A stretch of DNA of 64,000 nt from Saprospiraceae bacterium (lineage in GTDB: Bacteria; Bacteroidota; Bacteroidia; Chitinophagales; Saprospiraceae): assembly GCA_016713025.1 (NCBI GenBank), contig JADJPZ010000004.1, forward strand, positions 3,224,001 to 3,288,000, in the 5' to 3' direction. A program made the position numbers and the translations under genes. Below, one piece after another: positions 54,375 to 62,627 of this stretch (its first letter is position 1; each line of letters starts with the position of its first letter). The notes under the pieces are model-generated. The model saw only the letters and a list, made by a program, of their open reading frames with translations. It ran no database searches and was not told the origin of the DNA.

Positions 54375-55274
54375 TTATAAAAATGCAGCACCAAAAACAC
54401 CGGCAGAATCTCCCAACGTTGGCTTGAAGAATTTTGTATCTAATCGAAGATTAAAAACATGTTTTTTAACTTCTTCAACTCCTTTAGTATACAGCTCATC
54501 AATATTTCCGACTCCTCCGCCGATCACTATGGCATCTGGATCGATGATATTGATCACCACAGATACAGCTTTTCCAAAAAAATGAAATAATCTTTCCATA
54601 GTTGCTGTGGCATGTATATCGCCCTCCTTTCTGTAAGCATCCACAATTTCTTTTAATGATTTCCTTGCCCCTGATATCTGTTCGTAAAATTTTTCCAGAG
54701 CTGGCCCAGAAATGATCGTCTCGACACATCCGGTTTTACCACAGTAGCATGATCCTCCTGAATCATCAAGGTGATTGTGTCCCCACTCTCCACAGATACC
54801 TTGTCTGCCATTGAGAACTTTTCCATCAACAACCAATCCGCCGCCAACCCCTGTGCCCATAATCACTCCGAAAACAACTTTAGCCTCGGGCATGTGATCT
54901 TTTATGCACCCGAAATTAGTTTCTGCGACTGCGAAACAGTTTGCATCATTGCTCAGAATAAAAGGAATACCCACTAATGAGTTGATATCTTCATTTAGAT
55001 TTTGACCATTGAGTGATGTGCTGTTACAATTTTTCATCGCATATTGTATCGGATCATAACTCCCCGGTGTACCCATACCGATTTTTACAGGTTTCAGTCC
55101 CGTATTGGCAGCAAGGAGGTCCACCATTTTTTTGATTTGTGAAAGCACGTGATGATAACCAAATTGGCCTTCAGTAGGTATGCGTTGTCTGGTTAATATA
55201 TCTCCGGTGGCAGGATTAAGAACAATACCTTCAATTTTTGTACCACCAAGGTCAATACCCCAAAGGGTCTCCAT
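54375..55274 (-). CDS. ROK family sugar kinase
   Basis: 299 residues. ATP-binding N-terminus METLWGIDLGGTKIEG, sugar-site SNDANCFAVAE, and the ROK zinc/signature region GEWGHNHLDDSGGSCYCGKT with GCVE, then VVINIIDPDAIVIGGGVGN. Probably phosphorylates glucose, fructose or N-acetylated hexosamines; the exact sugar cannot be fixed. Monocistronic. The start is followed on its 5' side by a mobile element inserted about 35 bases upstream, which may have replaced or separated its promoter. Confidence 0.92.
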   Translation of the reverse strand: METLWGIDLGGTKIEGIVLNPATGDILTRQRIPTEGQFGYHHVLSQIKKMVDLLAANTGLKPVKIGMGTPGSYDPIQYAMKNCNSTSLNGQNLNEDINSLVGIPFILSNDANCFAVAETNFGCIKDHMPEAKVVFGVIMGTGVGGGLVVDGKVLNGRQGICGEWGHNHLDDSGGSCYCGKTGCVETIISGPALEKFYEQISGARKSLKEIVDAYRKEGDIHATATMERLFHFFGKAVSVVINIIDPDAIVIGGGVGNIDELYTKGVEEVKKHVFNLRLDTKFFKPTLGDSAGVFGAAFL

Positions 55275-55416
55275 AATAATTACATTTTATGCACAAATAT
55301 AATGTTTTTTGGTAGTAATAGACAAAATTAATGTTAATTTTTTCTTTTAGTTGAGTAATGGACAAAATTAATGCACTTTATTTTTTCGATTTAGCAAAGT
55401 AGACTTAAATAGGCAA

Positions 55417-55424
55417 TACATTTG
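55417..55424 (+). promoter_or_regulatory. -7 box for the small RNA candidate
   Basis: TACATTTG matches TAnnTTTG and points rightward, away from the transposase promoter. Transcription would start around 55430. Confidence 0.55.
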
Positions 55425-55429
55425 CATTG

Positions 55430-55542
55430 TCTTTGGTGAAACACAATCAGGCTCTGCTGGGGAGCAACCTGCTCAGGGATAGCCATTGATGTTGGGGAAA
55501 AAGTTTTCTTCTTGGGGGTGTATCAAAATACCCCCTTTTTTA
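55430..55542 (+). ncRNA. Candidate small structured RNA inside the element
   Basis: About 113 nt between a -7 box and a strong terminator, with no reading frame. A long irregular stem can be drawn: ATCA-GGCT at about 55463 pairs with AGCC-AT-TGAT at about 55497, enclosing an internal loop and a perfect GAGCA-ACC-TGCTC hairpin. The long stem with a central bubble recalls 6S RNA, but the position inside an IS argues for an element-encoded RNA. Identity is not established. Confidence 0.45.
55515..55542 (+). terminator. Rho-independent terminator
   Basis: GGGGGTGTAT, loop, ATACCCCC, then six T. The T-run follows the stem only in the + direction, so it terminates the RNA candidate rather than the converging transposase gene. 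Confidence 0.7.
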
Positions 55543-55603
55543 ATTATTTTAAACTTTTACTCAACATACATGCCTTAAAAAACCCATGTCATGTAGGCTT
55601 GTT

Positions 55604-56514
55604 TTATGTTTTTAAATAAGCATTTATAAATTTTATTTTCCTTTCTTTATTTAGCCCATTGTGGTTTCTCAGTTTAGATTTTAGATCAGAAAATGTTCCA
55701 TCTACAGTATTTGTAGTGTTTGGAACATCCTCCAACTTCTTACAGGTAAATAAATATGGTAAATGTCTTTTTAAACTATTATAGGCTGATCTTAGCCTTT
55801 TATGTGTGTAATGCGACTTATTTGTTATTGGATTTAGAGTTCTCTCATTATAAAAATCTTTCCATTCTTCCATCCAATTCTCAAGACTCTTAATAAAGTC
55901 CGCTTCATTTGAAGCACCTAAACTCTCCACGATCTTCCATAACAATATCGAAGCTTCAAGTTTTGGTTTAGTTGTTAAGTACCTTCTGATGATTTGTTTT
56001 TGGTGAAAATGACACATTTGTATAGGAATTTTATCCTTAAATGCCTTGAAGATACCCAATCTTCCATCACATACAATTGCTTTTATTGTGAATCCTAACT
56101 TCTCTATTTCCTGGATGCCTAATATGTATTGCTTAATTGTTTCAGTTTTTACGTAGTATTTATGTAAGTTTTCTCGTTTTATTGAATCTCTAAAGAGCAT
56201 TACTCCAAAGTTCCTACCCCAATAGGTTGTGTCCATTACTATTGTGACTATTCTGGTTTCTTTAGCTTGATGACTAAACTGATATTTATCTAGTTTCCTT
56301 TGAATGGTTTTCTCACTTACTCCATATTTGGTTGAAAGTTGTCTATAGGTTTGCTTCCCTTGAATGTAATTCTCATATAATTCTTTTATATCTATTTGAG
56401 ATCTTTGGTGAAATTGTTTGTTACAACTCAAGCATAAATACTTTTGCTTACCTCTATATTTGCCATTTTTTCTAACTATTTTACTAGAACAATAAAAGCA
56501 ATTTTTTTATTCAT
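55604..56514 (-). CDS. IS256-variant, Zn-binding type transposase (A-run frameshift)
   Basis: The N-terminal zinc ribbon reads NCFYCSSKIVRKNGKYRGKQ and then YLCLSCNKQFH; a helix-turn-helix follows (TYRQLSTKYGVSEKTIQRKL), then the mutator-type DDE core with VTIVMDTTYWGRNFGVMLF, IVCDGRLGIFKAFKD and MCHFHQKQIIRRYL, and NTTNTVDGTFSDLKSKLRNH at the end. The ribbon frame has no start of its own. The ATG at 56514 is in another frame and the switch must occur in the A7 run at 56502-56508, either by programmed slippage or because one A is missing. Confidence 0.82.
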
Positions 56515-56596
56515 TTACATTATTTTGACGCAAAGCTAATGTTTATAAGGCTTTCAGCCTTTATTAACATTAATTTTGTCTATTACCTCGTTTTTT

Positions 56597-56993
56597 GGGT
56601 GTATTTCATTTTTTCGATTCACATTGTGTGTATAACAAATTGCACTTTTTGTTAAAACGATAATAACTGTTACGCTAACCACGAAATGAAATTAGTTTTA
56701 GTTATTTACCTCCACATACCCCCGACCCCTAAAGGGGAGATCAGCCCTCTGATGGGAAATATTGGGTGGGGCGTCTCAAGCGTAGCTTGACAGGCTCTTT
56801 AGGGAATGAGGGTAGCAGGGCATTTAAATATTGGTGCAATTTGTTATACACACCTTCACATTAAAAATCACCATTTTATAATTTCGCGATTCAGGCAAGA
56901 TGCCTGTCAATATTGCATCGTAGCTGGAAGCTACGACGAACAAACGAAACTTGATAAGAAATCGAGCAAAGGGCGAAAAAATGAAATGCACCC
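56597..56993 (+). mobile_element. M1-c, MITE-like element split by M2-c
   Basis: The left end GGGTGTATTTCATTTTTTCG and right end GCGAAAAAATGAAATGCACC are those of M1. The interior matches M1-b but is interrupted by M2-c. The right flank TGTTTTTT matches the sequence left of the neighbouring IS insertion (55303-55310), giving an 8-bp target repeat once the IS is removed. Confidence 0.75.
56626..56854. mobile_element. M2-c inserted in M1-c
   Basis: 229 bp with terminal inverted repeats GTGTGTATAACAAATTGCAC and its complement. An 8-bp target duplication TTCACATT lies at 56618-56625 and 56855-56862, inside M1 sequence. The interior contains CAAGCGTAGCTTGACAGG, shared with M2-b and M2-d. Confidence 0.8.
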
Positions 56994-57027
56994 TGTTTTT
57001 TTTGCATCATATTATTAGGAAAAATAT

Positions 57028-58632
57028 TTAACCAAGCATAATTTTGTCTGCTTCTTCAACTGTGATTCCTACAAATTGCATATTTACCTGATCCCATTCA
57101 ACTCTCTTACCGCTCCTTATAGAAAGAGTGCCCATTAGTGCAGTGATGGCCTCTTCAAAACCTTCCTGAATACCACAACTGATAGGGGTGTCATTTCTTA
57201 TTGCACTTAACCATTCTTTGATATGCAAATGCGTAGAGTCAACCCTTTTACCATCAATATAAGTGTACAACAATCCTTTTTTATCAAAGTATTTGGCCGT
57301 AGCTGAAGTTACGCCATCTACCTGATTACGTCGGGGATCGTATAGGTATAGTGGTGTTTCAGGATCGATAGATTCATCTTCAAGAAGTTTTTTATAACGG
57401 GTTGAATTACCATCCGGGTATATTTCAAGAGTGTGGCCTTCAAGTTTCATGGTAGCGTCATGGCCCATCAATAAAGTAGACCGATCAAATTGATTACCCA
57501 ATGTTGCGCTGTATAAGAAGGACATGCCTGCTTCTTTACCTTTTGGCTGACTAGAACCATTGAAGTATTCGGGAAACTCCATAGCCACCTGAATGACATC
57601 CGGTACGTTTCTGCCATCTTTGTGTGTATATATTCCACCCGATGCCACGACATATTTAGGAATACCCATTTTTAATATACAATTGATCCGATCATAGTCG
57701 TGTACCAACAAATCTCCTGTCAGGCCACTGCCATATGCCCACCATTTACGCCATCTGAAAAAGTGTTCTTTATTGAATGGAATCTGAGGTGCGCTGCCCA
57801 AAAACTGATTCCAGTCGATGGTATCGGGATTTGCCTTTTCATGAATATCATATTGCCAGGCACCATTGTCACTATTGCGGTTGGTATTGGCCTGAACTAA
57901 GTTGATATGACCCAAAATGTTTTTCCTGATGATGTCCTGAGCGGTGATAAAACTTAACGTCTGACGATGCTGATGACCCACTGCAAATGTCTTTGAAGAA
58001 CTTTTGGCCACATTGTACAATTCCAGAGTTTCTGCAAGATTGTGGGTCATGGGTTTTTCAACATATACATGTTTGCCGGCCTTTAAAGCTTCAATAGACA
58101 TCGGTGCGTGCCAATGGTCAGGTGTAGCGATGATGACTCCGTCTATATCCGGACTTTGCAATAACTCTCTGTAATTTTTAAATCGTTTTGGTAGGTTTTT
58201 GTCAATCGCAACAGCTTCTATTGCTTCGTCGGCCTTTACGTCAAAAACATCGCATACTCCCGTAAATATTACGTTCAGATTTTCCTGATCTAAAAAGTCT
58301 TTTAACCGGGTATCCTTCTTGTTTTTTTCGCTGGCTTCTTTCATACTTTTAAGCCATCTTTTTGAAGCATAACCCGCTGCCTGCACCAGTTGCTCTCCTC
58401 GGATTCCATACCCGATGATACCCAATCTTATAGGATCACCCGCCATTGAACCTTTAGGTGAAGCTACGGCAGCTTCAATTTTTAATTCGTTGAGTAGCGT
58501 AGATTTTTGTTTATTGATGTGGTCACCTTTCGACCAGACGCTGGCTCCAAATACTCCTAAAACCGGTAGTGTTGCAAGGCCCTTGAGTATATCCCGCCTT
58601 TCAATATTTTTATTTTTATCATTCAAATCCAT
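57028..58632 (-). CDS. Gfo/Idh/MocA family oxidoreductase with Tat-like signal
   Basis: 534 residues. The N-terminus ERRDILKGLATLPVLGVFGA looks like a twin-arginine export signal, as in many Bacteroidota members. The NAD(P)-binding Rossmann fold shows RLGIIGYGIRGEQ and GVCDVFDVKADEA, then GVIIATPDHWHAPMSIEAL, and the catalytic-region lysine in VYVEKPMTHNLAE. The C-terminal domain runs from about residue 250. The substrate is probably a sugar or inositol derivative but cannot be specified. It lies 50 bases downstream of a DoxX gene on the same strand, likely one operon. Confidence 0.92.
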   Translation of the reverse strand: MDLNDKNKNIERRDILKGLATLPVLGVFGASVWSKGDHINKQKSTLLNELKIEAAVASPKGSMAGDPIRLGIIGYGIRGEQLVQAAGYASKRWLKSMKEASEKNKKDTRLKDFLDQENLNVIFTGVCDVFDVKADEAIEAVAIDKNLPKRFKNYRELLQSPDIDGVIIATPDHWHAPMSIEALKAGKHVYVEKPMTHNLAETLELYNVAKSSSKTFAVGHQHRQTLSFITAQDIIRKNILGHINLVQANTNRNSDNGAWQYDIHEKANPDTIDWNQFLGSAPQIPFNKEHFFRWRKWWAYGSGLTGDLLVHDYDRINCILKMGIPKYVVASGGIYTHKDGRNVPDVIQVAMEFPEYFNGSSQPKGKEAGMSFLYSATLGNQFDRSTLLMGHDATMKLEGHTLEIYPDGNSTRYKKLLEDESIDPETPLYLYDPRRNQVDGVTSATAKYFDKKGLLYTYIDGKRVDSTHLHIKEWLSAIRNDTPISCGIQEGFEEAITALMGTLSIRSGKRVEWDQVNMQFVGITVEEADKIMLG

Positions 58633-58682
58633 GTTAAAAAATTAATTGCATGAAGAAATTGTGACTGCAAAATGAAGCAATG

Positions 58683-59183
58683 TCAACTGACTCTTTCTTT
58701 TTGCCTTTTTAATTTTGATACAAACCTGTCCAACCCAATAATATGGCTCGTTGGAAAGACAATCATCAAAGCCAGAGTAAAAATTTCAATTAAGTTTCGG
58801 TCCACTATCAGGTAACTGCCAGTACCAGGTGGTGTGCTCAACCCAGGAAAAGGTGGCAATGCCAGATAGTACATACTTAACAAAAGAATTCCGATCCAGG
58901 CATTTATTTTTGTAAAAAGGCCTAAGATAAGACACAATCCTACGATGATCTGAAAAGCAACATTTAAATGATCGATCAGACCCAAAAGAGATGTGTTTTC
59001 TCCCATAGTCTTAAACAATGGTGCAAACCACCCTTCAGCATTATTAAGAAATCCCGCTGCAGTCCAGCTTTTGTTGATATACTTGACCACACCTTCGTAC
59101 AAAAAATGCCAACCAATCAGTACTCTGACTATCACCAATAAGTTTAGTTGGACTGAAGTATATTGTTTCATTTTTATAATCAT
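58683..59183 (-). CDS. DoxX family membrane protein
   Basis: 166 residues with four membrane helices (LLVIVRVLIGWHFLYEGVVK, VAFQIIVGLCLILGLF, AWIGILLLSMYYLAL, LIEIFTLALMIVFPTSHIIG). The first helix with RVLIGWHFLYEG is the DoxX hallmark. The extended loop PPFPGLSTPPGTGSYLIVDR is typical of Bacteroidota members. Likely an accessory redox membrane protein; first gene of a unit with the Gfo/Idh/MocA gene. Confidence 0.9.
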   Translation of the reverse strand: MIIKMKQYTSVQLNLLVIVRVLIGWHFLYEGVVKYINKSWTAAGFLNNAEGWFAPLFKTMGENTSLLGLIDHLNVAFQIIVGLCLILGLFTKINAWIGILLLSMYYLALPPFPGLSTPPGTGSYLIVDRNLIEIFTLALMIVFPTSHIIGLDRFVSKLKRQKERVS

Positions 59184-59637
59184 TTATTTTCAAATTCTGT
59201 CAAAACATTCAACTCTAAAGAGTTTGTGTGTATCACATTTTTGCACAAAAATTGGTTAAACTGCCCGCTACCCTCATTCCCAAGCTATGCTTGAGACGTC
59301 CTACCCTTTAACTCTTAACTACTAGGATAATCCACTAAATTGGAAACTTAAAAATTATATAATATAGTGCAATTTTGGGATACACCCAAGCTTTTACACA
59401 AAAAACTCCGCAAATCAACCGTAAAATAGTCTTAAATTAAAATAAAAACAGATGATGTTGGTCTCTTAATCATATGACTATGCTCATACATTTGCGGTAG
59501 TCTATTTTCCACAAAATATTTTGCTTTCGCTTTTCTTTTGTTGCAAATCAAATATTTGAATTTTTATCAATGTGTAGCTCTATTTACTTTTTAATTAGTA
59601 TTTTTGGCCTTTAAAAACTAATATATAAATAATACTA
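59184..59637. other. Divergent intergenic region with M2-d
   Basis: 454 bases holding the M2-d element (59226-59387) and about 250 bases of AT-rich leader in front of purA. No gene. Confidence 0.6.
59226..59387. repeat. MITE-like element M2-d
   Basis: Left end GTGTGTATCACATTTTTGCAC-type and right end GTGCAATTTTGGGATACACC; about 162 bp. The interior is the reverse complement of M2-b. The flanks AAGAGTTT and AAGCTTTT are only partly alike, so the target duplication is eroded or absent. Confidence 0.65.
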
Positions 59638-60908
59638 ATGGCTGTAGATGTGATATTGGGCCTTCAATGGGGAGATGAAGGGAAAGGAAAGATCGTGGAT
59701 TTCCTTGCCGAAAAATATGATTTAGTTTGCAGATTTCAAGGTGGCCCGAATGCAGGGCACACACTTAAAATAGATGGAAAAAATATGTCCTGCATACCAT
59801 TCCATCAGGTATATTCAGACCGGAAATCACTAATGTCATAGGCAATGGAGTGGTACTCGACCCTATCACTATGGTAAAAGAACTCCAGTCACTCGATGCC
59901 GCTGATGTGGATTACCACAAAAGATTATTGGTATCCAAGAAAGCACATCTGATCATACCCACTCACAGATATCTTGATGCTGCTTCAGAGTCGGCCAAAG
60001 GAAACAGTAAAATAGGTTCTACACTCAAAGGTATCGGGCCTGCATATATGGACAAAACCGGCAGAAACGGGCTTAGGATCGGAGACATGTTAGCAAGTGA
60101 TTTTGAATCCCGATACAAAGCCATAAAAACCAAACATTTAGGACTCGTAAATCTATATCCTCACATAGACTTTGACCTTGCCGGAGAAGAGGAAAGATTT
60201 TTTGAATCAATAGAAAAAATTCGCAAACTAAGGTATATAAATAGTGAATATTATATCAACGATGCACTGAAAGAAGGCAAACAAATCCTTGCTGAAGGTG
60301 CTCAGGGATCTATGTTGGATATTGATTTCGGTACTTATCCATATGTCACATCTTCCAATACCATAACAGCAGGAGTATGCAGCGGATTGGGTATCGCTCC
60401 TTCAAGAATTCGTGAGGTCATAGGAATTGCCAAAGCATATTGTACAAGAGTTGGCTCAGGACCTTGCCCTACAGAATTGCACGATCACACCGGAGAAAAA
60501 TTGAGAATTGCTGGTTCAGAATTCGGATCAACTACCGGACGACCACGAAGATGCGGATGGATTGATATTCCTCAGCTTTTATATACTATTATGCTCAACG
60601 GGGTCACTCAGGTCATTATCACAAAACTGGACGTACTGGATACTTTTGAGGACATTGATGTGTGTACAGCTTATGGTTATGAAAATCTGATAACGGATGA
60701 ATTACCATTTGATATTGTCAATATTGCGATTGAACCGCAGTATGAAAATCACAAAGGATGGAATCAATCACTCGAAGGTATCGTAGGCTTTGAACACTTA
60801 CCTGAAAAAGCCCAATCATACATTCATCACCTGCAGAAACTATTAAAGACAAAAATTTCGATGGTCAGTACAGGTCCTGAGAGAGAGAAACTTTTAGCTG
60901 TTAATTGA
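59638..60908 (+). CDS. purA: Adenylosuccinate synthetase, one frameshift
   Basis: First step of AMP synthesis from IMP. The 5' frame gives DVILGLQWGDEGKGKIVDFL (GTP loop and catalytic Asp), then FQGGPNAGHTLKIDGK. At an A6 run (59778-59783) the frame shifts: the true continuation KYVLHTIPSGIFRPEITNVI is in the next frame and joins VLDPITMVKELQ. The rest is normal (GSTLKGIGPAYMDKTGRNGL, CGWIDIPQLLYTI, STGPEREK). One extra A restores about 423 residues, full length. Because purA is normally essential and single-copy, a base-calling or assembly error in the homopolymer is the simplest explanation. Confidence 0.93.
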
Positions 60909-60938
60909 TGTTTGAATACTTAAAGTAAAATTAATACA

Positions 60939-62525
60939 ATGAGCAAAAAGAATAAATTCCTTAGTGAAATCACAGAAGCTTACACTTTTAAAGGGGACTC
61001 CATTATATTGGGTTCACCAAAATTGGATGGCGAAGTACTGACCAATACCTTTGTAAAAGTACCTCTAAAAACACTAAACAGACACGGTCTTATAGCAGGC
61101 GCTACTGGAACAGGCAAAACTAAAACTCTTCAGATCATCATTGAGCAACTGTCAGCCAAAGGTATACCGAGTCTGGTTATGGATATCAAAGGTGATCTTT
61201 CAGGCGTGGCTGTCCCCGGGGTAAATAACCCTAAAATAGAAGAAAGACATCATAACATAGGAATACCGTTTACTGCTTCAGGTAGTCCTGTAGAATTCCT
61301 CAGTTTGTCTAATGATGCAGGTGCCAGACTCAGGGCTACTGTAACAGAATTTGGTCCGGTACTGTTTTCTAAGATTCTTGAACTGAATGAAACCCAGGCC
61401 AGCGTAATATCATTGATCTTTAAGTTTTGTGATGACAATCAGTTGCCATTACTGGATTTGGATGATATCAAAAAAGCACTGAACTTTATCACCAATGAAG
61501 GCAAAGAACAAATAGAATCCGAATATGGGGCCATCTCCACAGCATCCGTGGGTACTATTTTGCGCAAAGTCATAGAACTTGAACAACAGGGTGGTGATGT
61601 ATTTTTTGGCGAAAAGTCATTTGACGTAGGTGATCTTACCCGGATTGATGAAAACGGAAAAGGATATATCTCTATACTAAGAGTGACTGACATTCAGGAT
61701 AAACCCAAGTTGTTTTCTACATTCATGCTCCAGATACTTGCTGAAATTTACTCTACTTTTCCGGAAGAAGGCGATCTTGAACAGCCCAAACTTGTCATCT
61801 TCATAGATGAAGCACACCTTATATTCAATGAAGCCAGCAAAGCCTTGTTAAACCAGATAGAGACCATCATCAAGCTGATAAGATCCAAAGGAGTGGGTAT
61901 CTTTTTTGTTACTCAAAACCCCACTGATGTTCCTGATGCTGTATTGAGTCAATTGGGATTGAAGGTTCAGCATGCTTTACGTGCATTTACTGCAAAAGAC
62001 AGAAAAGCGATCAAGCTTACCGCTGAAAATTACCCACTTACGGATTATTATTCAGTGGATGTTTTGCTCACAGAACTGGGTATCGGTGAGTCTATCATAG
62101 CGGCGCTCAATGAGAAGGGTGTTCCTACACCGTTGGTACACTGTTTCCTCAGAGCTCCTCAATCGCGTATGGATGTACTTTCTCCTTCAGAGATCAGTCA
62201 GATCATGGGCCGCAGCCGTATCAAATACAAATATGATGAAGTCATCAACAGAGAGAGCGCCTATGAAATATTATCCGGTAAAATAGAATCCGCTCAGTCT
62301 GAAGAAATTCAGAAACAACTCAGAGAACAACAAGAAAAAGCAGCATCACAAGCTGCGCCAAGAGGAAGACAGGAAAAAAGTACTTTTGAAAAAGTACTCG
62401 ACAGTCAGGTCACAAAACAAATTGGACGTACAGTTGCACAAACATTGACGAGAGGATTGCTCGGTGTTTTGGGTGTCAAAACAACTTCAAGCCGTAGTAG
62501 CAGTCGAAAATCGAGTTGGTGGTGA
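60939..62525 (+). CDS. HerA-like ATPase, DUF853 (YjgR) type
   Basis: 528 residues. Walker A GLIAGATGTGKTKTLQ near residue 53, VMDIKGDLSGVAVPG after it, Walker B LVIFIDEAHLIF near residue 287, and FFVTQNPTDVPDAVLSQLG as the sensor region. Ends in a low-complexity tail (SSRSSSRKSSWW). A cytosolic FtsK/HerA-superfamily ATPase whose role is unknown. It starts 31 bases after purA on the same strand. Confidence 0.9.
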   Translation: MSKKNKFLSEITEAYTFKGDSIILGSPKLDGEVLTNTFVKVPLKTLNRHGLIAGATGTGKTKTLQIIIEQLSAKGIPSLVMDIKGDLSGVAVPGVNNPKIEERHHNIGIPFTASGSPVEFLSLSNDAGARLRATVTEFGPVLFSKILELNETQASVISLIFKFCDDNQLPLLDLDDIKKALNFITNEGKEQIESEYGAISTASVGTILRKVIELEQQGGDVFFGEKSFDVGDLTRIDENGKGYISILRVTDIQDKPKLFSTFMLQILAEIYSTFPEEGDLEQPKLVIFIDEAHLIFNEASKALLNQIETIIKLIRSKGVGIFFVTQNPTDVPDAVLSQLGLKVQHALRAFTAKDRKAIKLTAENYPLTDYYSVDVLLTELGIGESIIAALNEKGVPTPLVHCFLRAPQSRMDVLSPSEISQIMGRSRIKYKYDEVINRESAYEILSGKIESAQSEEIQKQLREQQEKAASQAAPRGRQEKSTFEKVLDSQVTKQIGRTVAQTLTRGLLGVLGVKTTSSRSSSRKSSWW

Positions 62526-62627
62526 TTATTTACGTAAACTTAAAGTAATTTGGTTTGCGAAAAATTCATCTACTATTGTATTCATATTGGCGACTGATCA
62601 CTTTATTTTAAAATTTCGCCAATTTGA

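Larger units (their letters stand above)
55312..56589 (-). mobile_element. IS256-variant (zinc-binding type) element with RNA-like cargo
   Basis: Ends carry TAATAGACAAAATTAATG (left about 55315, right complement about 56563-56583). GTTTTTTG flanks it at 55304-55311 and 56590-56597, an 8-bp target duplication. A second internal binding-site-like copy, TAATGGACAAAATTAATG, lies at about 55355. The transposase gene occupies the right 70 percent; the left 290 bases contain a promoter, a structured region and a terminator on the opposite strand. The element sits exactly at the left edge of MITE M1-c. Confidence 0.8.

Noticed and set aside
55430..55542. Confident 6S RNA call
   Set aside because: The bulged stem is similar in outline, but I cannot run a covariance model and the flanking target repeats place it in a mobile element.
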